A program made the translations under genes and the position numbers. From NCBI GenBank assembly GCA_043777595.1, contig JAYWHT010000034.1, positions 1 through 57,456 on the forward strand: a stretch of DNA of 57,456 nucleotides, written 5' to 3'. Positions 26,281 to 35,372 of this stretch are shown here, one piece after another. Position 1 is the first letter of the stretch. Each line of letters begins with the position of its first letter. Origin of the DNA: JAYVJH01 sp043777595 (GTDB lineage Bacteria > Bacteroidota > Bacteroidia > Cytophagales > Spirosomataceae). Under the pieces are notes generated by a model. It was given only the letters and a program-made list of their open reading frames with translations, made no database searches and was not told the DNA's origin.

Positions 26281-27714
26281 CTAATTCCATCGAAGCGCAT
26301 TGATATTTTTACCTATTTTGATGCCTTCTTGCAGTCCTATTTTATTGTCGTGGCGGGTGTGTATGCCCCCCATCAGCCGAGAGTCGGCACATTCTTGGGC
26401 AGCCTCCCAAAATGAGCGATAAGGGCGAGGCAAATAAACCATCGTGTGTCGGCTAAATTTGGGTATACTACGGCCAGAGTTTTTGCCATTAAGATTATCT
26501 AAGTCTATTATCATGTAATGCCTATCGGGGCGTTTGACGTGTGTATCGTCAATGAAAGCAAAATCGGTACCGTACAGTTCGGTTAGGACTGTTGCCGTTG
26601 CCGCCGACTGAACTGCATGACCTGAATAGAACGCAGGAAAGGGGGGTTCTAAAAAAAACGGCAGCCAAGGTATTTGTGCTTTTGGGTTGCGGTAAAGAAA
26701 TTTATTGATAAAAGAAGCAGGTCGTTCGACCATATAAGTAAATTTAGTTTTCCAGCAACAAACAAAGGCATCGGCTACGGCCATGCCTACTCGAGCATAA
26801 GTTTGGGTAGCTTTTAGCAAGTCAGCATTGCTGTTCCAGATTGCGATCGTTGCCAAGTGGTAAGAGTGGCCTGGCGGCGAACACGTTTCGGTTGGGTCGT
26901 CGCCCCACCACAATACAGTAGCTCGTGTGGTGTCAGTGAGTATTTTTTCATAATCATATACCTCTTTGTACTCTTTGTAATAAGTGCTTGCTGTATCTTC
27001 TGAATAGACCAGCGGTTTAGGTGTGGGTAGTTTGGCATTTTTTTTTGAAAACGTGCGATTTTCCCCCCAAGTAGGGTGCATGGGTATTTTAGAGTTTGAC
27101 TGGCCGATAAGTGGCGGAACCCATAAACCCGGACCTTCGGGTCTGACATAGTCTTTGGGAAAATTTCGATCCCAGCCATTGTTTCCACCGTCACTTTTAG
27201 ACCATTCAAAAATACGTGCAGCTATTTTTTTTCCATATTCTGCCGAGGCCGCCGCTATCGATGGCGTAAAACGAGCGGCATATTGCTGGTAGACCTTTTT
27301 TTCTAACGAATCAATGAGTTTTTGTTTATTGGCAAACCCAAAAAAAGCATTGAGCATATAGGCTTGACCAGCGTTCAGGGCCAGTTCTGGGCAAAATATT
27401 TTTGGTGGTTTGGGCAGTCGAAGCGTATCGCATAGTGTTTTGGCTACCGAACGGTATCTGGGCGAAGCGGCAACAACTGTCTCGTACATTGTCAAGCCAA
27501 TGTAACCCAACGCCCGAGAACCATACGTGGGCGTGTTGAATCGGGTTCCTGTCATGAGCAGTACGTTTAACTCGGCCCAAGCAGTAGCAACGTTGGTATC
27601 TGATGGTTTTTTATCAGACTTCAACGCTTCTTGTTTTTGTGCTATGGTGGTAGAAATACAACACCAATAAAGACAAATAAAAAAGGTATAGAATCTATTT
27701 ATTTGTTTTTTCAT
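26281..27714 (-). CDS. Vanadium-haloperoxidase/PAP2-family secreted protein
   Basis: 477 residues from ATG 27714 (MKKQINRFYTFFICLYWCC), a signal peptide; a start at 27735 would overlap the upstream gene. The C-terminal half has the PAP2/haloperoxidase set: KTKFTYMVERPASF, FPAFYSGHAVQSAAT with SGH, and DSRLMGGIHTRHDNKIG with Arg and His. It is a diverged paralogue of the lipoprotein at 23403 but lacks a clear lipobox. It starts 7 bases after the E1 dehydrogenase stop, suggesting one transcript, ended by the terminator at 26198-26222. Confidence 0.84.
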   Translation of the reverse strand: MKKQINRFYTFFICLYWCCISTTIAQKQEALKSDKKPSDTNVATAWAELNVLLMTGTRFNTPTYGSRALGYIGLTMYETVVAASPRYRSVAKTLCDTLRLPKPPKIFCPELALNAGQAYMLNAFFGFANKQKLIDSLEKKVYQQYAARFTPSIAAASAEYGKKIAARIFEWSKSDGGNNGWDRNFPKDYVRPEGPGLWVPPLIGQSNSKIPMHPTWGENRTFSKKNAKLPTPKPLVYSEDTASTYYKEYKEVYDYEKILTDTTRATVLWWGDDPTETCSPPGHSYHLATIAIWNSNADLLKATQTYARVGMAVADAFVCCWKTKFTYMVERPASFINKFLYRNPKAQIPWLPFFLEPPFPAFYSGHAVQSAATATVLTELYGTDFAFIDDTHVKRPDRHYMIIDLDNLNGKNSGRSIPKFSRHTMVYLPRPYRSFWEAAQECADSRLMGGIHTRHDNKIGLQEGIKIGKNINALRWN

Positions 27715-27721
27715 ATAAATT

Positions 27722-30133
27722 TCACAAAGCCACAAACTGACTTGGACTTGCTTCGTTCATTAGGTTATAGACTACTTCAAAAACGTCGTCGGTATTTGGT
27801 TTTGAGAAATAATCACCATCAGAGCCATAGGCTGGGCGATGTGCTTTGGCCGAAATAGTACGTGGGGCTGAGTCGAGATATTGATACGCATTTTGGCCGT
27901 CTAAGACTTGTTGCATCATATAGGCCGTTGCTCCTCCCGGCATATCTTCGTCGGCAAACACTACTCGATTGGTTTTTTTGATAGACTCAACGATATTGTT
28001 GTTCAAATCAAAAGGTAAAAGTGTCTGAACGTCAATTACTTCTACACTAATACCGACTTCGGCCAGTTGCTCGGCGGCGGCCATTACGATACGGCACATA
28101 GAGCCATAAGTTACAATGGTTACGTCTGAACCTTCTCTTAATATTTCAATTTGGCCTAATGGTACACAAAACTGTCCCAAGTTATTCGGTAGTTTTTCTT
28201 TGAGGCGATAGCCGTTTAATGGCTCTACCACCAGTGCAGGGTCATCGCTTTTGAGCAAGGTATTATAAAAACCAGCGGCCTGTGTCAAGTTGCGGGGTAC
28301 GGCCACGTGTAGCCCCCGCAAACTATGAATGACAACGGCCATAGGCGAGCCAGAGTGCCAGATACCTTCGAGGCGGTGGCCACGAGTACGGACAATGAGC
28401 GGTGCTTTTTGCCCTCCCTTGGTGCGATATTGTAACGTAGCGAGGTCGTCGGTGAGGGTGGCGAGGGCGTAATAGATATAGTCAAAATACTGAATTTCGA
28501 CGATTGGTTTTAGTCCTCTCATAGCCATACCGATACCCTGCCCAATGATGGTAGTTTCTCTGATACCTGTATCTGTAATCCTGAGATTTCCGTGTTTTTC
28601 TTGCAAACCTGCCATGCCTTGATTTACGTCGCCTATTGCGCCCACGTCTTCGCCCAGAGCCACGAGACGGGGGTCGTTTGAGAACTGTACGTCAAAATTG
28701 AGCCGTACCACTTCTCGGCCATCGACCATTGGTGCATTGTCGTCATATTGAGCAGCAATGGCTTGTACGTTAAGTGGTGAGTCTGCCGATTGGCTATATA
28801 GATAGGAGTTAAATCGGTCTTGGTTGTCTGTCTGACTTTTTTCGTACCAATTTTTGAGTATTTTTTTTGAAGCAATGTTTTCAGCCCGAATCAATCGCAA
28901 CGTTTTTCTGACAGCCGTACTTGCGTCTCGGTGTAATGGCTGCACAGACTGCCGTAGCTCGTTAGCGAGTTTTAGTATTTGGGTAGTAAACGTACTTTCG
29001 TGTGCAGCAGACTCTAATAAACTCAAAACGGCATTGTGTTCAACTTTTACCGAGTTTTGGTACGCTTCCCACGCTTCGTTGCGTAGCTTTCTGATGAGTT
29101 TAGTGGCTTCATTTTCAATATGTTCCAACTCTTCGGCAGTGGCATATCCATTGGTCAATATCCAGTTTTTGAAATGCTTATTACAGTCCAGATCTTGTTC
29201 CCAAGCGAGGCGTTCAGGGGTTTTGTAGCGTTCGTGTGAGCCTGAACTTGAGTGACCTTGTTGCTGTGTTACCTCCTCTACGTGAACAAGTACAGGTACG
29301 TGTTGATGGCGACAAATATCGGCAGCGGCTTGGTAAGTTTCGAGTAGAGCGACATAGTCCCAGGCTTTAACAGTAAAAATCTCTATACCTTTTTCGTCTT
29401 CATTTCGCTGCATTCCTGCCAATGCTTTTGAAATACTACTCTTGGTGGTTTGGTACTCGATTGGCACCGAAATACCATACCCATCGTCCCAGACCGACAT
29501 CAACAATGGCACTTGAAGCACGCCAGCGGCGTTCATAGTTTCCCAAAACATACCCTGCGAAGTTGAGCCGTCGCCTATCGTTGCAAACACAATCTCATCA
29601 CCTTTGCAGGTAAAATCGGCCATTGGCCACAGGGCTTTATTTTGTCTGAATAGCTTTGAAGCATAAGCCAAACCTAATGAGCGAGGGGTTTGTCCTGCCG
29701 TTGGGGCCAAATCACAAATATGGTTGTAGGTTTCTGTTTGGTTTTTCCAGAGGCCGTTTTCGTCCAAATACCGAGTGGTGTAGTGGTTGTTCATGGAGCG
29801 GCCAGCCGTATTAGGGTCATATTCTAAATCGGGGTGGCCATAAATCTGCGAAAAAAAATCTCGCCAGTTCAAGTTACCAAGTGCTGCTACCACTGTCTGG
29901 TCCCGATAATACCCCGACCGAAAATCACCTTTACGAAAAGCCCTTGCCATAGCCAACTGTGCCAACTCTTTGCCATCGCCAAAAATACCAAACTTGGCTC
30001 TCCCGCCCATTACGTCTTTACGACCTAACAGGCTAGCTTGGCGGCTTTCGCACATTATTTTGTAATCTTCTAAGACTGTTTGGCGTGACAGTACGATACT
30101 TTCGGTAGTGAGTTCGCTCATTGGCACATGCAT
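27722..30133 (-). CDS. Fused E1 alpha/beta 2-oxoacid dehydrogenase (TPP-dependent)
   Basis: 803 residues joining the alpha and beta chains of a branched-chain/2-oxoisovalerate-type E1, which decarboxylates 2-oxoacids and passes the acyl group to lipoyl E2. The alpha part (about 15-400) has the TPP motif GDGSTSQGMFWETMN (from 187) and DDGYGISVP. The beta part (about 470-790) has ALGEDVGAIGDVNQG, TDTGIRETTIIGQGIGMAMRG, and VTIVTYGSMCRIVMAAAEQL. The fusion is common in Bacteroidota. ATG at 30133 or 30121 (MSELTTESIV) may be the start. No E2 or E3 gene is adjacent. Confidence 0.92.
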   Translation of the reverse strand: MHVPMSELTTESIVLSRQTVLEDYKIMCESRQASLLGRKDVMGGRAKFGIFGDGKELAQLAMARAFRKGDFRSGYYRDQTVVAALGNLNWRDFFSQIYGHPDLEYDPNTAGRSMNNHYTTRYLDENGLWKNQTETYNHICDLAPTAGQTPRSLGLAYASKLFRQNKALWPMADFTCKGDEIVFATIGDGSTSQGMFWETMNAAGVLQVPLLMSVWDDGYGISVPIEYQTTKSSISKALAGMQRNEDEKGIEIFTVKAWDYVALLETYQAAADICRHQHVPVLVHVEEVTQQQGHSSSGSHERYKTPERLAWEQDLDCNKHFKNWILTNGYATAEELEHIENEATKLIRKLRNEAWEAYQNSVKVEHNAVLSLLESAAHESTFTTQILKLANELRQSVQPLHRDASTAVRKTLRLIRAENIASKKILKNWYEKSQTDNQDRFNSYLYSQSADSPLNVQAIAAQYDDNAPMVDGREVVRLNFDVQFSNDPRLVALGEDVGAIGDVNQGMAGLQEKHGNLRITDTGIRETTIIGQGIGMAMRGLKPIVEIQYFDYIYYALATLTDDLATLQYRTKGGQKAPLIVRTRGHRLEGIWHSGSPMAVVIHSLRGLHVAVPRNLTQAAGFYNTLLKSDDPALVVEPLNGYRLKEKLPNNLGQFCVPLGQIEILREGSDVTIVTYGSMCRIVMAAAEQLAEVGISVEVIDVQTLLPFDLNNNIVESIKKTNRVVFADEDMPGGATAYMMQQVLDGQNAYQYLDSAPRTISAKAHRPAYGSDGDYFSKPNTDDVFEVVYNLMNEASPSQFVAL

Positions 30134-30222
30134 TATGGTTTTTTATGACAAATTACACCACAAAATTCTACAAAAGAATCGACCTTTCAAAATCTTGACT
30201 GACTGGTATCGAAGTATTTTTT

Positions 30223-30230
30223 TATCTTTG
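30223..30230 (+). promoter_or_regulatory. Promoter -7 element of the glycosyltransferase gene
   Basis: TATCTTTG, an exact TAnnTTTG box, with its last base 9 positions before the ATG at 30239, giving a nearly leaderless transcript. Confidence 0.55.
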
Positions 30231-30238
30231 CACCAACT

Positions 30239-31471
30239 ATGAGACTATTATTGATTCACCAGTATTTTTTGGAAGACAACGATGGCGGTGGCTCTCGCTG
30301 GAACGAGATGAGCCGATTTTGGCAAGACAAAGGCCATGAGGTTACTGTTTTGGCAGGAATGGTTCATTACATGGGTCATCGGCCAGCCAAATATGATGGC
30401 AAATATACACTTACAGAGACCAACGCCGACGGTATTCGAGTCATTCGTTGCCATGTATCTGAGTCGTACAACTCTAATTTTTTGGGGCGATTATGGGCTT
30501 ATTTTTCTTTTGTTTTTTCGAGTATTTGGGGAGGCATACGCCATGCCAGAGGCAACTATGACGTAATTGTCGTTACATCGCCGCCGCTCTTTGTGGGCAT
30601 TACGGCCTATGTGCTGTCGCTCGTTAAGCGAGTGCCTTTTGTGTTTGAAATCAGAGACTTATGGCCAGAGTCAGCCATAGATACGGGAGTGCTAACCAAC
30701 GGCTTTCTCATTAAATTTGCGTATTGGTTCGAGAGTTTTGTTTATCGTAAGGCCAAGCTAATCAACGTATTGACTCCTGCATTCAGAGATGCACTTATTA
30801 CCAAAAAAGGCATTGACCCCAACAAAATTATTTTTATCCCCAATGCTGCCGACTTTTCGTTGTCAGAAGAATTATTGCAAACTTTTGATCTAAACTTGTT
30901 CAAAAAAGAACACGACTTAGCCAACCGTTTTGTCGTTACCTACGTTGGGGCGCATGGCGTAGCCAATCATCTGGTACAAGTCTTGGACACAGCCGGGCTA
31001 CTGCAAGATACCAACACACTTTTTTTGTTGATTGGCGATGGCATGCTCAAAAAAGAATTGAAAGAAGATGCCAAAAACAGAGGCTTAACAAACGTCCGAT
31101 TTATTGACTCTGTACCCAAAAAAGAAGTCTTCAAATATATTTTGGCATCAGACATGGGTGCATCTGTCTTAAAAAAAGTCGATACCTTCAAAACAGTTTA
31201 CAGCAACAAAACCTTTGACTATATGTCGTGTCGTAAGCCAATTTTGATGGCCATCGATGGCGTGTCTCGGAAATTGGTCGAAGATGCAGGAGCAGGTGTG
31301 TATGTCGAGCCAGAAAATGCCCAAGACTTTGCCCAAAAAATTAGAACCTATATTCAAAATCCAACATTACTACAAACACAGGGTGATAGCGGCTACAACT
31401 ATGCCAAAAATAATTTTGACCGCAATATACTGGCCAATAAATATTTACAATTTATCGAAAATCTAAAATGA
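30239..31471 (+). CDS. GT4-family glycosyltransferase (WbuB-like)
   Basis: 410 residues with two Rossmann domains of GT-B fold. The N-domain shows LLLIHQYFLEDNDGGGSRWNEM, and PFVFEIRDLWPESAIDTGVL matches the WbuB/WbpH-like group that adds amino sugars in surface polysaccharide synthesis. The C-domain has FIPNAADF, VTYVGAHGVANHL, LLIGDGMLKKEL, SNKTFDYMSCRKPIL (the donor-binding Glu/Asp region is partly altered) and EDAGAGVYVEP. Inner face of the membrane is expected. Its end overlaps the thioesterase start by 4 bases. Confidence 0.88.
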   Translation: MRLLLIHQYFLEDNDGGGSRWNEMSRFWQDKGHEVTVLAGMVHYMGHRPAKYDGKYTLTETNADGIRVIRCHVSESYNSNFLGRLWAYFSFVFSSIWGGIRHARGNYDVIVVTSPPLFVGITAYVLSLVKRVPFVFEIRDLWPESAIDTGVLTNGFLIKFAYWFESFVYRKAKLINVLTPAFRDALITKKGIDPNKIIFIPNAADFSLSEELLQTFDLNLFKKEHDLANRFVVTYVGAHGVANHLVQVLDTAGLLQDTNTLFLLIGDGMLKKELKEDAKNRGLTNVRFIDSVPKKEVFKYILASDMGASVLKKVDTFKTVYSNKTFDYMSCRKPILMAIDGVSRKLVEDAGAGVYVEPENAQDFAQKIRTYIQNPTLLQTQGDSGYNYAKNNFDRNILANKYLQFIENLK

Positions 31472-31917
31472 ATACCGAGTCAAACCCCCGTCTTGATGCC
31501 TTCCAGACGTTTATAGGCCAAGATATGAGCAATGGCCCTTCGCCATTGGGCCGCTTCCTAAATGGTAAATTGATTGATATAAAAGTAGGATCGCTGACGA
31601 TGGAGTTTACAGTGCGAGAAGCCCTAACAAACCCTATGGGGACGCTCCACGGCGGAGCGGCGGCAGCTATGATGGACGACATTGTGGGCGTGATGATTTT
31701 TGCGATGGGGCGTGAATACGCCTACACGTCGGTCAATCTAAATTGCGATTTTTTGAATCCCGCACGCATTGGCGACGTACTCACCGCCCACAGCTACGTG
31801 GTGCGTGCTGGCAAAAACGTGATTCATTGCGAAGCCAAAATAACAAACGCCGAAGGCAAAATTATTGCCAAATGTACTACAAACATGATTCAGACGGGCG
31901 TGAAAGTACCGTTTTGA
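31468..31917 (+). CDS. PaaI-family hotdog thioesterase
   Basis: 149 residues of hotdog fold. NPMGTLHGGAAAAMMDDIVGV is the PaaI/4HBT signature, with the HGG loop and an acidic residue on the long helix; AYTSVNLNCDFLNPARIGD and VIHCEAKITNAEGKIIAKCT are the matching strands. It probably hydrolyses acyl- or aryl-CoA thioesters in the cytosol. The ATGA overlap with the glycosyltransferase suggests translational coupling. Confidence 0.86.
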   Translation: MNTESNPRLDAFQTFIGQDMSNGPSPLGRFLNGKLIDIKVGSLTMEFTVREALTNPMGTLHGGAAAAMMDDIVGVMIFAMGREYAYTSVNLNCDFLNPARIGDVLTAHSYVVRAGKNVIHCEAKITNAEGKIIAKCTTNMIQTGVKVPF

Positions 31918-32021
31918 TTTTTTGTTGATTGATTACGATATTGTTCAAACTCTACCAAACGAGTGATGACAAAATTTTTATTGTTAAATATTTTGCCAAT
32001 AAAAGCTCTAAATAAAGTATC

Positions 32022-33518
32022 TCAACCCTGATGCTCTGCCCGTAGCAAGTCATTGACGGTTTTGACGGGGTTAAAAGTCGAGAGCGGTACTTCTACAAAA
32101 ATAGTGTTCCAGTCGGCCATCGAGCCGTTCCAGAGGCCGGGCAACTCTTGTGCTTTGAGGTCTTTGCCATCTTTTGATTTTTGAGTAACAAAGCCCGTAT
32201 TCATGTCTCTAAACTGCATCAAGTCAAATTTTTTGCCTTTGTAGCCCCGTAAGCTACATACCACATCAACGGGGTTGAAGTGTGTGGCTTGCTCAAATAG
32301 CGTTTTTTGGGCTAAGTTACTCATGTCCACCTGTGCCGACTCTACTACTTGGAGCGACGTAGTACCGTCGGCATTGACTGCCCAAAACGGCCCACCACCA
32401 GGCTCACCTACGTTTTTGACCATACCACAAGCCCGAACGGGTCGGTCTAATTTTTGTTTGAAATAGGCCAATTTTTCATCGCCTGTCAAGCCATCAAACC
32501 CAACTGGTGGTAGCGTACAAAGTGTTTTTTCAAAAAATATTTCTACGTCTGCAATGAGCGATGACGTTGTTTCGTTATTTTCTATACGAGTCTGAAAGTC
32601 AAATAGTTGTTGCCGCACTTGTAGCATCAGCGCAGCCAGTACTTTTTTGTAAGTATAGGTTATTTCTGACAGTTTTTCTGGCACAACGTTGTCGATATTT
32701 TTCAAGAAAACGACATCAGCATCTTGGTCGTTCAGATTGGCCAATAGCGCACCATGCCCAGCAGGGCGAAACAACAAACTACCGTCAGTGTTTCTGAATG
32801 GTGAGTTGCCCAAATTGACCGAAATGGTATCAGTAGCAGGTTTTTGTTCAGAAAACGATATGTTATAAACAATACCAAAGCGGGCTTGGTACTTGTTTTT
32901 TACAGCCTCAATCAAATCTGTGAACCTACTGCGATGCTCGGGTGAAACCGTAAAATGAATTTTGACTTTACCGCCCGCATTGGCATATTTGGCCCCTTCT
33001 ACCAAATGCTCCTCGGCTGGCGTGCGTGTACCGTCTGGGTAACTATGAAACTGTAAAAGCCCTTTTGGCAAGTTGCCATAGTCTAATCCTTTGACGGTGA
33101 GTAAGTAGTCGGCAGCGATTTGGGCGTTTTCTGCATCAACGTCTTGACCATTGGCAGACATTACGGCCTTCAAATCATTAAAAAAAGCAAAGTCATGTAG
33201 CCTCTCCCCAAACTCTGTTATCGATTTGTCTATTTTGCCCTTGTCTTTAAACTCAAACAAGGCTTTAAACATTCGGGTGGCGGCCCCCGATGCTGGAATA
33301 AATTTGAGTAAGTCTAAGGTCGAGGCTTGGTTGTCAAAATGAGTTGCTAACTGGGTGGCTTCACTGTCAGAAACTCTAATAATACCATCGCCAACCGTAG
33401 CTGCTTTTTGGATTTGTAAATATGGAAAGCCATTTATAAAATGATTTATTTGTTGGTCAATTACGTCAAGGCCGATGCCATGCGCCGCAATTTGGCTTTT
33501 GTCTTCATCTGAGAACAT
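32022..33518 (-). CDS. DUF4301 family protein
   Basis: 498 residues, the usual size of the DUF4301 family, which is frequent in Bacteroidota. Seen are the N-terminal helix-rich part (DEDKSQIAAHGIGLDVIDQQINHF), KFIPASGAATRMFKALFEF, a G-x-A-A-x-R-M phosphate-loop-like element, and FRPAGHGALLANLNDQDADVVFLKNIDNV, which resembles the nucleotide-sugar pyrophosphorylase fold. VVEVPLSTFNPVKTV closes the protein. The reaction is not known. It is monocistronic by position. Confidence 0.85.
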   Translation of the reverse strand: MFSDEDKSQIAAHGIGLDVIDQQINHFINGFPYLQIQKAATVGDGIIRVSDSEATQLATHFDNQASTLDLLKFIPASGAATRMFKALFEFKDKGKIDKSITEFGERLHDFAFFNDLKAVMSANGQDVDAENAQIAADYLLTVKGLDYGNLPKGLLQFHSYPDGTRTPAEEHLVEGAKYANAGGKVKIHFTVSPEHRSRFTDLIEAVKNKYQARFGIVYNISFSEQKPATDTISVNLGNSPFRNTDGSLLFRPAGHGALLANLNDQDADVVFLKNIDNVVPEKLSEITYTYKKVLAALMLQVRQQLFDFQTRIENNETTSSLIADVEIFFEKTLCTLPPVGFDGLTGDEKLAYFKQKLDRPVRACGMVKNVGEPGGGPFWAVNADGTTSLQVVESAQVDMSNLAQKTLFEQATHFNPVDVVCSLRGYKGKKFDLMQFRDMNTGFVTQKSKDGKDLKAQELPGLWNGSMADWNTIFVEVPLSTFNPVKTVNDLLRAEHQG

Positions 33519-33614
33519 AAGATTTGGTTATGTTTGTGGTTTTGGGTTTAAATTTAGATTTTTGCGAACGGTTTACAATGTTTTTTCTAAATTATTTTAA
33601 AGAATCACACTTCG

Positions 33615-34523
33615 ATGCTCTCTTTTATACTGGCTGTTTTGTTTACTATTTCGCTTTATTTACTCATGCGGGCTTTTCCCAAATTCGGTATTAACCCATT
33701 TCAGGCCGTAGTTTTCAATTATTATGCTTGTTTGGCTACGGGTTTGGTACTCATGCCCGACCGCTCGGCACTGGGCTTGGTCGATTGGACGGCTACGCCC
33801 ACACTCATAACACTTGCCCTTGGTACGATGTTTGTCATTGTATTTTTGTTAATTGGCCAAACGGCTACCAGATCGGGCGTTACAACGGCCACGCTATCCA
33901 GCGATTTGTCGTTGGTTATTCCCGTTGTTTTTGGATTATTTGTTTTCAAAAATACCAATAAAATTTTTACAGTTTTAAACTACTCAGGTATTGTGCTGGC
34001 AGTAGTGGCTGTGGCAATGAGTGCCATTAAAAAAGCAAATAAAAAGTCAGAAGGAAAGCAAATAAGCAGCGCAGCGTGGTTTTTTCCAGTTTTACTGTTT
34101 TTGGCCAGCGGCACCAACAACACGCTTATCAATTATCTAAGTAGCCAGTTTTATGGCCCCGACCAAACGACGTTGTTTATGATTATTGCCTGCATTGGTG
34201 CTATTGTTGTGGGTACATCGCTGCTGGTTTATAGGGTGTTAGCAACAAATGAAGTAGTAACATTAAAAAATATTTTGGGTGGCGTCGTACTCGGTGTTCC
34301 TAATTTTTTGTCCCTGTTTTTTTTACTCAAAGCCCTCGCTGCTTTCGGCAATAGTGCCGCTTTTGTGTTTCCAATTTACAACGTCATGACCATCATTGCA
34401 TCTTCTTTTGCGGCTTGGCTTTTGTTCAAAGAAAAATTAGAACGTATCAATAAAATCGGTTTAGTTTTGGCTATTGTCGCCATTGTGATGATTTCATATC
34501 AAGAAATTTTGAGTAGCTTTTGA
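33615..34523 (+). CDS. EamA/DMT-superfamily transporter
   Basis: 302 residues with about ten membrane helices in two EamA halves (about 1-135 and 150-300). Features are MRAFPKFGINPFQAVVFNYY, an early charged loop, NNTLINYLSSQF and LLFKEKLERINKIGLVLAIVAIV near the end, as in small-metabolite exporters. The substrate is unknown. Flanked by the divergent DUF4301 gene and a convergent toxin gene. Confidence 0.82.
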   Translation: MLSFILAVLFTISLYLLMRAFPKFGINPFQAVVFNYYACLATGLVLMPDRSALGLVDWTATPTLITLALGTMFVIVFLLIGQTATRSGVTTATLSSDLSLVIPVVFGLFVFKNTNKIFTVLNYSGIVLAVVAVAMSAIKKANKKSEGKQISSAAWFFPVLLFLASGTNNTLINYLSSQFYGPDQTTLFMIIACIGAIVVGTSLLVYRVLATNEVVTLKNILGGVVLGVPNFLSLFFLLKALAAFGNSAAFVFPIYNVMTIIASSFAAWLLFKEKLERINKIGLVLAIVAIVMISYQEILSSF

Positions 34524-34574
34524 GTGGGTTGTTATTATTTTTGATAGTTACTCCAATGGATATTCTACACGATA

Positions 34575-34976
34575 TTAGTTACCCAAAACGGTAACAATCG
34601 AATCGTAGAGCTTGAACTTTTCGTCGGCTGAAATAACAGCCATTGTTTCGTTTAAGGCCGTTGCCAATATCAATCTGTCAAATGGGTCTCGATGATCCTC
34701 AAAAAGGGGAATATCGGTATATCTTGACAGGTGGCCATCTTTGAGAGACAAAATTTCAAAATCGTCATTCTCAATCGTTTCTATCAATTTTTCAATCGTA
34801 ACGTTCAAGTCAGGTAGCTTTCCTAATTTTTGTTTGATTGCAATTTTAAATAGGGTTACTTGACTAACAAAGATTTTATTCTGTCGATTTTTCAGTAATT
34901 TTAAGTTATCAGCTCGTAACTTCTTGTCATTGAGTTGATACCATATCAAAATTTGTGTGTCTATTAGATACTTCAT
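34575..34976 (-). CDS. VapC-like PIN-domain toxin
   Basis: 133 residues from ATG 34976, which shares one base with the antitoxin stop (TGATG); a GTG one codon earlier is possible. The PIN fold acids are visible: KYLIDTQILIWYQL (first Asp), VSQVTLFKIAIKQKLGKL (Glu expected here appears replaced), DHRDPFDRLILATAL (second and third Asp) and ISADEKF (fourth). PIN toxins are Mg2+-dependent RNases acting on tRNA or rRNA. The protein forms a toxin-antitoxin pair with the gene just upstream. Confidence 0.84.
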   Translation of the reverse strand: MKYLIDTQILIWYQLNDKKLRADNLKLLKNRQNKIFVSQVTLFKIAIKQKLGKLPDLNVTIEKLIETIENDDFEILSLKDGHLSRYTDIPLFEDHRDPFDRLILATALNETMAVISADEKFKLYDSIVTVLGN

Positions 34977-35236
34977 CACATATAGTCCTTTAAATCCTCT
35001 AATGGCTCATTAAAATCGTCAGGAATACTATACTTTACACCTCTTGATAGCCCTAATGCTTTAAGGCTTCCTGGTGTTCTTTCGCCTGCTAAACTTCCAA
35101 GACGCACTTCCCTCTTGGGCTTATCTTGTTCTTCTGTAATAAACATAACCACCACTTTTGTTTTTTGAGTGGTAGGGGGCGTTTCTTCAAAAAAGACTTG
35201 CCCGTTTTCAAAAATACCTTTTACTGCTGAATACAT
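34976..35236 (-). CDS. VapB-type antitoxin with unusual internal insertion
   Basis: 86 residues. The start (MYSAVKGIFENGQVFFEETPP) and end (YSIPDDFNEPLEDLKDYM) are those of PIN-partner antitoxins in Bacteroidota, where the tail normally follows directly on a GSLKG-like segment. Here about 16 residues (GERTPGSLKALGLSRG) separate GSLA from VKYSIPDDF. The insert is in frame, so toxin neutralisation may be kept. A -7 box (35262-35269) precedes the pair, probably autoregulated. Confidence 0.8.
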   Translation of the reverse strand: MYSAVKGIFENGQVFFEETPPTTQKTKVVVMFITEEQDKPKREVRLGSLAGERTPGSLKALGLSRGVKYSIPDDFNEPLEDLKDYM

Positions 35237-35261
35237 GACTTTATACGTTTTTAAGTTTTTG

Positions 35262-35269
35262 CAAATCTA
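35262..35269 (-). promoter_or_regulatory. Promoter -7 element of the antitoxin-toxin operon
   Basis: TAGATTTG on the minus strand fits TAnnTTTG, 26 bases before the antitoxin start. Confidence 0.4.
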
Positions 35270-35372
35270 CAAATATTTTAATTCGTTATAAAACAGACGT
35301 ATTGCATCTCGTTTTTGGTAGTCGTTTCAAAATATCTTAAATTTCGAGCCATTATCACACACAAAACCCAAA

